From assembly GCA_963780675.1 (NCBI GenBank), contig CAWACR010000009.1, positions 248,001-312,000 on the forward strand: DNA of 64,000 bases, read 5' to 3'. A model generated the notes under the pieces. That model did no database searches. It saw only the letters and a list, made by a program, of their open reading frames with translations, and was not told where the DNA came from. Of this stretch, positions 7,683 to 14,098 are shown one piece after another. Every line of letters starts with the position of its first letter. Position 1 is the stretch's first letter. The position numbers and the translations under genes were made by a program. This DNA is from JAHECE01 sp963780675 (GTDB lineage: Bacteria; Actinomycetota; Actinomycetes; Actinomycetales; JAHECE01).

Positions 7683-9374
7683 TCAGGCGACGTCGAAGAG
7701 CGTGTCACCGTGGTCGTCCCTGCTCGTCCCGAGTCGATTCGTGGGCTGGGGCGGTCCCGTGCCCGATCGCGCACTCGCGGCGCCCGGGGGGTCGCCGGTT
7801 GCGCTTCGGGGCGGCCCGCTGCCGGCGCCGGCGCCGGCAGCCGCGGGTCCTTCTCGGGTCGGGTGCGCCTCGGCTCGGTCGCCGGGGTGGGGGATGGGGG
7901 CGCCGTCCGCCTCGGTGAAGTCCCATCGGCCTCGGGTGTGGTCGCGGTGCAGGCGCAGGAAGCGGCTGTGGACCACGTCGTGGTGGTGCCAGCACAGCAG
8001 GACACCGTTCGCAACGGACGTCTCGCCACCGTGGGCGGCCCAGTGCCGCACGTGGTGGACCTCGGACAGCGTGGGCGGTTGGAAACACCCCGGGTAGGAG
8101 CAGTGCCGGTCGCGGGCGATCACGGCCCGGCGCAACGCCCTGGTGTAGAGGCGCTCGGCCCGCCCGACGTCCAGCACCTGGGAGTCGGGCCCGAAGACCA
8201 CCCGGGACACTTCGGAGTCGCACGCCAGGCGGGCCAGGACGGAGGCGGGGATGGGGGTGCCGTCGGCCAGGACGGCGGCTTCCCACCCGGGCGGGATGCT
8301 GGGGTAGGCGGCGGCGCCGCGGGCCCCGTGCCCGGCGCGCTGCGTGGAGGCCAACGCCTCGACCTGCGCCACGAGCGTCTCCAACGAGACGTGCACGGAC
8401 AGGTGGGGGCGGAACCCGCCCGAGGACCCCGCGGCCAGGCCCTGGTCCAGGACGATCCGGGCCATCTGCCCGAGCGCGGCGCCCATCCGCTGCTCGTGGG
8501 TGCGCTCGTCACCGGCCGCGGGGACACCGGCGACGGCCTTGAGGGCGGTGTCGAAGGCGGCTCCGTCCACCGCCGTCATGAACCCGCTGATCGCGACCCC
8601 GTCATCCCGGGGAGACAACACGCAGGAGGTGCGCGCGGTCGCGTCCCGGTGACCGCGCTCGTCCGCGCCCGGGTCGACCTTCGCGGCCCACCGCTTGACC
8701 TCCTTGGCGAATTCCCCCACCGGCAGACCCGCAGCCTGGGCGAGCAGGAACCCCGCCCCCAGGTCCGGATCGCCCGAGCACAGCGCCTCCCGACGCGCCG
8801 GCGTCGTCGGCCCCAACCGGGTCAGCACATCGGCGTGCTCCAACGACACGCCCCCGCCGGCGACCGCCTCGGCCAGGCCCGGCACGGACTCCTCACCCAC
8901 CGCACGGGCCAGCCGGGTCTGGCGCCTGGCGCCTGCCCGCGAGCCGTTCGTCTGCGCCGTCAGCCAGTCGTCGAAGTCCCGCGCCCCTCGACCCGCCGGC
9001 GTGGTGGCCCACCGCCCGTCCGCCTCCACCCGCGCCAGCACCCGCGCCGCCACGATCCCCAGCGCGTCCACCGCACGATGCACCTCTCCGTGCACTCGCG
9101 ACGCCTCCGGCTCCACCAGATCCACCACCGAGCACGCAACCAGCTCAGCGACCAGCGCCGACAGTCGATCGGCCAACTCGGCGATCGACCCCCCGCACAC
9201 GGGTGCGCCAGGGCGCGGGCGCGGGGTCGGGGTCGGGGTCGGGGGCCCACCGACGGCACTCTGGACAGCGCGCGCGCCGTCGTCGGCCATGCCGTGCTTT
9301 CCCTGGCCCGCGCTCATTGCCCACCACCCCCTCCCGCGCACCGCGCCCGAACGGGCCCCCTCCATCAGGACCAT
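7683..9374 (-). CDS. DUF222 / HNH endonuclease protein (13E12 repeat family), copy 1
   Basis: A family amplified in actinobacterial genomes: an N-terminal helical DUF222 domain and a C-terminal HNH nuclease-like domain. The 563 residues contain LVACSVVDLVEPEASRVHGE early and, near residue 430, an HNH core with the Cys pairs and His residues CSYPGCFQPPTLSEVHHV and LLCWHHHDVVHS. The last 100 residues are Gly/Pro-rich. The function is unproven; the family is thought to be linked to DNA mobility or repair. A LexA-type box lies 4 bases before the first ATG (9374), suggesting induction by DNA damage. Internal starts at 9317 and 9290 are possible. A second family member is at 60437-62594. Confidence 0.85.
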   Translation of the reverse strand: MVLMEGARSGAVRGRGWWAMSAGQGKHGMADDGARAVQSAVGGPPTPTPTPRPRPGAPVCGGSIAELADRLSALVAELVACSVVDLVEPEASRVHGEVHRAVDALGIVAARVLARVEADGRWATTPAGRGARDFDDWLTAQTNGSRAGARRQTRLARAVGEESVPGLAEAVAGGGVSLEHADVLTRLGPTTPARREALCSGDPDLGAGFLLAQAAGLPVGEFAKEVKRWAAKVDPGADERGHRDATARTSCVLSPRDDGVAISGFMTAVDGAAFDTALKAVAGVPAAGDERTHEQRMGAALGQMARIVLDQGLAAGSSGGFRPHLSVHVSLETLVAQVEALASTQRAGHGARGAAAYPSIPPGWEAAVLADGTPIPASVLARLACDSEVSRVVFGPDSQVLDVGRAERLYTRALRRAVIARDRHCSYPGCFQPPTLSEVHHVRHWAAHGGETSVANGVLLCWHHHDVVHSRFLRLHRDHTRGRWDFTEADGAPIPHPGDRAEAHPTREGPAAAGAGAGSGPPRSATGDPPGAASARSGTGPPQPTNRLGTSRDDHGDTLFDVA

Positions 9375-9377
9375 CTA

Positions 9378-9393
9378 TCGAACTAGTGTACGA
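9378..9393. promoter_or_regulatory. LexA (SOS) box upstream of DUF222/HNH copy 1
   Basis: TCGAACTAGTGTACGA matches the actinobacterial SOS consensus TCGAAC-N4-GTTCGA at 11 of 12 positions. It overlaps a TACACT -10-like box on the minus strand (9385-9390) and ends just before the first ATG at 9374. LexA bound here would cover the promoter. SOS boxes are known in front of some mycobacterial 13E12-family genes. Confidence 0.7.
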
Positions 9394-9450
9394 GCGCCCG
9401 CCGACATTCGCACGCCAGATGCGACACCTGTGGACAACGGGCTCGCCGGC

Positions 9451-9657
9451 TCAGCCCGGATCCAGCCTCAGCGACGCCCGCAGCGCCTCGATCTCCCCCG
9501 CGGTGAGGAGCACGCCCTTGTCACCCTGCTGGAGCCGGAGCCCGCGGGCGATGAGCGCGTCGAGCGCACCGGCCACCTCGCCGTACGGGAACCCCTCGGC
9601 CACGAGCAGGTCGAACGCGTCCGCCCCCGTCAAGGAAGGCAGGTCCCGCTCACCCAC
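9451..9657 (-). CDS. Small protein of unknown function, 68 residues
   Basis: A short frame starting with GTG at 9657 and overlapping the end of the oxidoreductase gene by 8 bases. It reads LTGADAFDLLVAEGFPYGEV, then AGALDALIARGLRLQQGDKG, then VLLTAGEIEALRASLRLDPG. It is acidic, apparently helical, and has good codon bias. I do not recognise a family. Because the oxidoreductase in front of it carries a frame error, it might instead be a C-terminal extension of that protein, but the stop at 9650 and the overlapping GTG fit a separate, coupled gene better. Confidence 0.5.
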   Translation of the reverse strand: MGERDLPSLTGADAFDLLVAEGFPYGEVAGALDALIARGLRLQQGDKGVLLTAGEIEALRASLRLDPG

Positions 9658-10733
9658 GCGCGACGCCGACGACGGCGCCCCGGGCCGCGCTCTCCCCCGC
9701 CGCCGCGATGACGTCGAGCACGTAGGCGGCCTCCTCAACGGCGACCGGCGGCGCGCTCCGCTCCCGCACCGCCCGCTCGACGCCCCGGTAGAACGCGCCG
9801 TAGTCGCCGGGGACGAGGTCGAGGCGCGCGACGTCGTCGCCCCGGCAGTACTCCGCGCGGCGCCGGTCGGCGTGCACGCCCCAGCCCTCGCCGCCCGGCG
9901 CCGTCCCGCCCGACGAGCGCCGTCTCCTGCGGGTCCAGCCCGTACGCGACGAAGGCCGCCTCGCTGCCCAGCACCCGTAGCCGCGGCCCTTGGTGCCCGG
10001 CAACCTTGCTCATCCACAGGTGCGACCGCGTGCCCTGGGCGTGGCGCAGCGCGACGAACACGTCGTCGACGGCGCCCACCCCCGCCCGGCGCACGTCCGC
10101 CTCGGCGTAGACGGCCGCCACCGGCCCGAAGAGCTGGACCGCCTGGTCGATGAGATGCGCGCCGAGGTCGTACAGCAGCCCGCCCGCGAGCGCCGGGTCG
10201 CCGGACTCGCGCCAGCCGCCCTTCGCCGTCGGGCTCCACCCCTCGAAGCGGGACTCGAAGCGCCGCACCTCGCCGAGGCCGCTCGAGGCGAGCACGGACC
10301 GCAGGGTCAGGTAATCGGTGTCCCACCTGCGGTTCTGGTAGACGGTGACGATCCGGCCGGCCTCGTCCGCGAGCGCCTGCAGCGCGCGCGCCGCGGCTGC
10401 GGTGGGCGCCACGGGCTTGTCGACGACGACGTCGCAGCCCGCCTCGAGCGCGCGCGTCGCCAGGGGGACGTGGGTGTCGTTGGGGGTCGCGACGACGACG
10501 AGGTCGACGGCGCCCGGCGCCAGGACCTCGTCGGCGCTCGCCACGACCTCGACCCCCGGGTACCGGGCGCGGGCCGCCGCCGCGCGCTCGGGGTTGGCCG
10601 TCACGATCGTCGCGAGGCGCAGGCCGTGCGTGGTCGCGATGAGCGGCGCATGGAAGGCGGCTCCCGCCAGGCCGTACCCGAGCAGACCGACCCTGATGCC
10701 GTGCGTGCCCGCCCCGCTCGCCGATCCGTTCAT
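9650..10733 (-). CDS. Gfo/Idh/MocA family oxidoreductase, frame interrupted near 9907
   Basis: An NAD(P)-dependent sugar or polyol dehydrogenase family of about 360 residues. The Rossmann motif IRVGLLGYGLAGAAFHAPLI is at the N-terminus. The DKPVAPT variant of the EKP motif follows near residue 97, then the beta-sheet domain with GGLLYDLGAHLIDQAVQLFG, which carries the family His and Asp. After ALVGR at about 9907 the frame is lost and GTAPGGEGWGVHAD continues in the next frame to the stop at 9650; one surplus base in GGG-C-GGG explains it. The start is ATG 10733. The substrate is unknown. It is divergent from hsp20 with 235 bases between them. Confidence 0.85.
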
Positions 10734-10867
10734 CGCCGTCGCCCCTTCGTCGCCCGATCCCTGCCCGATCTCCTGCCTGATCTCCGGCCCGCTCCAGCGT
10801 GCCACGCCGCACCCTCGGGCGGACCTTGTCGAGACGTCCGCCGAACACTCGCCCCTTCTCGCGGAGA

Positions 10868-10894
10868 CTGGCACTCTCGGGTCGAGAGTGCTAG
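10868..10894. promoter_or_regulatory. CIRCE operator (HrcA binding site) upstream of hsp20
   Basis: CTGGCACTC-N9-GAGTGCTAG closely matches the CIRCE consensus TTAGCACTC-N9-GAGTGCTAA. The core 10871-10891 is a perfect inverted repeat with 9-base arms and a 3-base centre. CIRCE is the binding site of the heat-shock repressor HrcA. It lies about 75 bases before the hsp20 start. The oxidoreductase on the other side could in principle share the control. Confidence 0.85.
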
Positions 10895-10968
10895 ATATGG
10901 AGGCAGCACGGGGGTCCCCTCCGCGGTGGTGGGGGCCGCACACGAGACACTCATAGGAGGTGAGTTCC

Positions 10969-11418
10969 GTGCTCCGATTCGACCCGTTCCGCGACATCGA
11001 CCGCCTGACCGAGCAGCTCCTCGGCACCCAGGCCGGCACCTCGCGGGCCCCTCGCTTCATGCCGATGGACCTCTACAAGTCCGGCGAGACGTACGTCCTC
11101 CACGCGGACCTGCCCGGCATCGACCCGGGCTCGGTGGACGTCAACGTCGACAACGGCACCCTCACGATCAGGGCCGAACGCACCTGGGCCACCACCCAGG
11201 AGGACGTCGAGTGGATCACCAGCGAGCGGTTCACCGGCGCCTACCTGCGCCAGCTCGCCCTCGGCGAGGGGATCGACGCCGACCGCATCACCGCCACCTA
11301 CGACAACGGCGTCCTGACCGTCACCCTCCCCGTCGCCGAGCGCGCGAGGCCGCGCAAGATCGCCGTCGGGGGCGGGTCCGGCGCCAAGACGATCACCCCG
11401 GACGTCGCGGGCGCCTGA
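10969..11418 (+). CDS. Hsp20/alpha-crystallin family small heat-shock protein
   Basis: An ATP-independent holdase that binds unfolding proteins. The 149 residues include the alpha-crystallin domain: FMPMDLYKSGETYVLHADLP, GIDPGSVDVNVDNGTLTIRA, then LALGEGIDADRITATYDNGV and LTVTLPVAE. The sheet-closing I/V-x-I/V tail is replaced by a short basic RARPRKIAVGG end. The start is set at the GTG at 10969 because a perfect AGGAGGTGA ribosome-binding site (10955-10963) lies 5 bases before it; the in-frame GTG at 10960 lies inside that site. The CIRCE box indicates heat-shock control through HrcA. Confidence 0.92.
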   Translation: MLRFDPFRDIDRLTEQLLGTQAGTSRAPRFMPMDLYKSGETYVLHADLPGIDPGSVDVNVDNGTLTIRAERTWATTQEDVEWITSERFTGAYLRQLALGEGIDADRITATYDNGVLTVTLPVAERARPRKIAVGGGSGAKTITPDVAGA

Positions 11419-11445
11419 GGCCCGCCTTCGCCCCCTGACGAGGAC

Positions 11446-11512
11446 GACGACGGCGCCTGGCCGGCCCACCCAACCGGGCAGCCCAGGCACGCCGTTCCCG
11501 GGCGCCGTCGTC
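11446..11512. terminator. Inverted repeat downstream of hsp20, possible terminator
   Basis: GACGACGGCGCC (11446-11457) and GGCGCCGTCGTC (11501-11512) form a perfect 12-bp stem around a 43-base loop, itself with nested GCCTGG/CCAGGC pairing. It begins 28 bases after the hsp20 stop. There is no T-run, as is usual for actinobacterial stem-loops, so termination is likely but not certain. Confidence 0.45.
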
Positions 11513-11570
11513 AGCCCCAATGGCGCTAGCGTTCGCGGTAGGTCGAAGACTCGTCGCGAAAGGCAGTGCC

Positions 11571-12077
11571 ATGGGCCTCCCCGCCAGCCAGCTCGGACCG
11601 AGCGAGCGCATCGTCATCGAGACGCGCGAACACTGGAAGCACCTCCTCGGCGCGATGGGGATCTGCGTGCTCGCCGTCGTCGGCCTGGCCCTCCTGCTCG
11701 TCTTCGCCCCGAACGAGGGCTTCTGGGCCTGGTTGCGGACGATCGGCTGGGTCGCGTTCGCCGCCGTCATCTTCATCTTCGGCTTCTGGCCCTGGCTCGT
11801 CTGGCGCATGAAGGTCTACACGCTCACGAACGAGCGCCTGGCCACCCGCCAGGGCGTCATCCGGCGCAAGGGGCGCGACATCCCGCTCTACCGCGTCAAC
11901 GACGTCGCGTTCGACCAGGGCCTCGTGGACCGCATGGTCAAGGCCGGCACCCTGCGCGTCTCGGCCGCGAGCGAGGAGGGGATCGTGGTCCTCACCGACA
12001 TCCCCGAGGTGCATGAGTTCGTGCTCACGATGAACGCCCTCATCAAGGACGTCCGGCAGGCGAACGGCGACCGCTGA
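11571..12077 (+). CDS. PH domain-containing membrane protein (bPH2/DUF304-like, YdbS type)
   Basis: A 168-residue protein. Two membrane helices (about residues 27-50 and 60-84) are followed by a bacterial PH-like domain: VYTLTNERLATRQGVIRRKG, RDIPLYRVNDVAFDQGLVDR, GTLRVSAASEEGIVVLTDIP. The motif YTLTNERL...G...R....IPL..V.DV is the DUF304 signature. Such proteins are thought to be peripheral scaffold or regulatory proteins of the envelope, with no defined reaction. The ATG at 11571 is preceded by GAAAGGCAG at good spacing; upstream codons from 11520 look non-coding. The gene is single and convergent with the lipoprotein gene. Confidence 0.82.
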   Translation: MGLPASQLGPSERIVIETREHWKHLLGAMGICVLAVVGLALLLVFAPNEGFWAWLRTIGWVAFAAVIFIFGFWPWLVWRMKVYTLTNERLATRQGVIRRKGRDIPLYRVNDVAFDQGLVDRMVKAGTLRVSAASEEGIVVLTDIPEVHEFVLTMNALIKDVRQANGDR

Positions 12078-12079
12078 GC

Positions 12080-12117
12080 CGGCTCCGCCACCACGGCACG
12101 GCTCCGCCACCACGGCA
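12080..12117. repeat. Perfect tandem duplication of a 19-bp unit
   Basis: CGGCTCCGCCACCACGGCA occurs twice, at 12080-12098 and 12099-12117, without mismatch. It lies just after the PH-domain gene stop, in the gap between two convergent genes. The unit is unrelated in sequence to the 19-bp array at 1996-2090, but length and setting are the same. Confidence 0.85.
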
Positions 12118-12136
12118 GGGCGCCTGACGGCGGCCC

Positions 12137-13462
12137 TCACTCCTGCGTGGCGGCGATCTCGCACGAGTTGTCCCCGAGTTCGGGGAAAACCGACGGCCCC
12201 ACCACGATCCCGAACGGCACGTCCGTGCACGTCACGCCGTTCAGGCGCCCGGACGCCGTTCCCGTGTAGATGACGGCGGCACGCGCCGCGCCGGAGATCG
12301 TCGCGCCGTCGACCATCGGCGCCGCCTCGTCGCTCGCCTGAAGGCCCACCTCGCCGCCGGAGATCGCGTTCCGTAGGAGCGTCGGCGCCGCTGTCCCCGT
12401 CACCGCGATGCCGACGCCGTTCCCCTCGAACGTGCTGTCCTCCACCGAACCGTCGACGGCGCCCAGGAAGCAGATCCCGCACTGCACGTTCGCGCGGAAC
12501 ACCCCGCGCAGCACGCTGGCCCGGTGCCCACCGGTGAGCACGATTCCGCCCGCCTGGTTCTCGGCAAGTTCGGTGTCCGTGACCTCGAGCGTGGTCCCCC
12601 GGCCGGCCGCGTCCTCACCCCCGGCGAACATGAGGACGCCGGCCCCGCCCAGGCCGTCGGCGTCGGTCCTTCCGCCCGCGAACCGGGCCCCCGAGGCGAC
12701 CACCGACGCCGCGGGACCGGCCAGCAGCGCCGACGCCGCGGCGTCACCCTCGTGCCGCACGGTGAGGTCGGCGAGTTCCACGCGCCCACCGGTGAGCGCG
12801 AGCAGCGCGGCCTCAGGCGCCGTGGAGCGGATCGTGGTGGCGTCCCGACCGGCGCCACGGATCGTCACCCCGGTGAGCAGCACGAGCGGTTCGGAGAGCG
12901 CGTACTCCCCCGCGGCCAGCGTGATCGTGGAGCCCTCGGGGAGTTCCGCAAGGACGTCGGCGAGGTCGTCACCCGGCACCACCGCGCGCGTGGCGGGCTC
13001 CGCGGACAGCCGGCCCGTGAGGCTCGCAGTGATCTGGCGGAGCACCGCGTCGGCGACAGCGCCCTGCGGCGTGACGTCCCCGAGGCCGTCCTCGAGATCC
13101 GCGCGCACCCGAGCGGGGTCGCAGCCGCGCTCGCTGATCACACCCTGGGCGCCGGCGATCGCGTCCTGGAAGTCGGCGTCGGAGTAGGCCGTCGGGGTGG
13201 GGGTGGGCGTCCGCGCGGGCGACGCGCTCTCGTCACCGGTGGCGTCGCTCGCCGCGACGGCGCTCCCCGCCGCGTAGGAGTCGACGTACCGCTGCGTCGC
13301 GAAGACGATCGAGGAGACCGCGGCCGTGCAGTCGACCTCCGCCGCGAGCGACGCGGAGATGGTCGGGTCCGGCCGGTCGGGAGCGGAGTCGGCGCAGCCG
13401 GCGAGGACGAGCAGCGCGGCTACCAGGAGGGCACCGAAGGATCGCGCCCGTCGCCTCGTCAC
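12137..13462 (-). CDS. Secreted lipoprotein with right-handed beta-helix repeats
   Basis: A 441-residue lipoprotein. Residues 1-23 form a signal peptide with an RRRAR start and the lipobox LAGC, so it should be lipid-anchored outside the membrane. A Ser/Pro/Thr linker (TPTPTPTAYSD) and a helical domain (about 85-150) follow. From about residue 165 the chain has the pattern of a parallel beta-helix: LPEGSTITLAAGEYALSEPL, VTIRGAGRDATTI, then many short rungs such as VEDSTFEGNGVGIAVTG and NAISGGEVGLQASD. Such folds bind or cleave polysaccharides, but I see no catalytic motif. The GTG start overlaps the TGA of the giant surface-protein gene (GTGA), so the two are probably translated together. The fold call is from pattern only. 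Confidence 0.8.
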   Translation of the reverse strand: MTRRRARSFGALLVAALLVLAGCADSAPDRPDPTISASLAAEVDCTAAVSSIVFATQRYVDSYAAGSAVAASDATGDESASPARTPTPTPTAYSDADFQDAIAGAQGVISERGCDPARVRADLEDGLGDVTPQGAVADAVLRQITASLTGRLSAEPATRAVVPGDDLADVLAELPEGSTITLAAGEYALSEPLVLLTGVTIRGAGRDATTIRSTAPEAALLALTGGRVELADLTVRHEGDAAASALLAGPAASVVASGARFAGGRTDADGLGGAGVLMFAGGEDAAGRGTTLEVTDTELAENQAGGIVLTGGHRASVLRGVFRANVQCGICFLGAVDGSVEDSTFEGNGVGIAVTGTAAPTLLRNAISGGEVGLQASDEAAPMVDGATISGAARAAVIYTGTASGRLNGVTCTDVPFGIVVGPSVFPELGDNSCEIAATQE

Positions 13463-13974
13463 GCGGCGAGGCTACCGCGCAGCCGCGCGCCGCGGCGTCG
13501 GCCACCGGCGCCTGTGGACAGGGCTGTGAACGCCGCGCCCGCGAGGGCCAGCAGAGCCAGGAGGACGACGGCGACGGGCACCCCGGCCGCCCCGGCCGCC
13601 GGGAGCGCCACGGCGGCCGGAGCGGTGATCGAGAGGTTCCCGGCCCGGGCCGGTGCCTGGAGGTTCGGCGCGGTGGCGCGCCCGGCCGCGTCAACCGACG
13701 TCGCCCGCGGGCGGGGAGCCGCCGGTACGCCCCCAGGCGTGGACGACGACGGCGCGGCGTCGCTGGCCTGCACCGTCAATGTGGTGAGGGCGGGGGCGGG
13801 GCCGGCAGGCGCGCCGGGTCCGGCGGGCGCCGTCGTCGTCGTGGTGGACATCGTCGCCGTCGGCATCGCGAACCGGGCGCCGGGGGCGAGGGACTCCGCC
13901 ATGGCGCCGTCGTCGGCGTGGTCGAGGCCGAGGATGTGGCCGATCTCGTGCACCAGAACGCTGAGGAGGTCCAT
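13459..13974 (-). CDS. Giant repeat protein, C-terminal fragment: zinc motif and surface anchor
   Basis: The last 171 residues begin MDLLSVLVHEIGHILGLDHA, a metzincin HExxHxxGxxH motif, then AMAESLAPG as Met-turn. A Thr/Ala/Pro-rich wall-spanning linker follows. The end reads ALPAAGAAGVPVAVVLLALL, further hydrophobic residues, then GGRRRGARLRG: a sortase-like layout of LPxxG, membrane helix and positive tail, although LPAAG lacks the Thr of LPxTG. The stop overlaps the GTG of the lipoprotein gene. Export by Sec and cell-surface anchoring are inferred. Confidence 0.7.
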   Translation of the reverse strand: MDLLSVLVHEIGHILGLDHADDGAMAESLAPGARFAMPTATMSTTTTTAPAGPGAPAGPAPALTTLTVQASDAAPSSSTPGGVPAAPRPRATSVDAAGRATAPNLQAPARAGNLSITAPAAVALPAAGAAGVPVAVVLLALLALAGAAFTALSTGAGGRRRGARLRGSLAA

Positions 13975-14098
13975 CCGGCCCGCGACCGGGCCGGCGAGGG
14001 TCGGTCCCCCAGCCCCAGCCGGCGGCGTCGTCGTCGAGGCGGATCGTGGTGCCGACCGCCTCGCCGAGGTCGAGGCCGGCCATCGGCGTGACGGACAC
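13691..14098 (-). CDS. Giant repeat protein, fragment 14: centre of second matrixin-like domain
   Basis: True frame from about 14120 to 14003: AVLAGIAVSVTPMAGLDLGE, then AVGTTIRLDDDAAGWGWGTD. This matches the segment VIDDDAAGWGWG found before the zinc motif in the N-terminal domain of the same protein. The zinc motif itself is in the next frame because of one surplus C at about 14003. Confidence 0.5.
   Translation of the reverse strand: MSVTPMAGLDLGEAVGTTIRLDDDAAGWGWGTDPRRPGRGPDGPPQRSGARDRPHPRPRPRRRRRHGGVPRPRRPVRDADGDDVHHDDDGARRTRRACRPRPRPHHIDGAGQRRRAVVVHAWGRTGGSPPAGDVG

Noticed and set aside
10960..10962. GTG at 10960 as the hsp20 start
   Set aside because: It lies inside the perfect AGGAGGTGA ribosome-binding site, which is correctly spaced for the next in-frame GTG at 10969.
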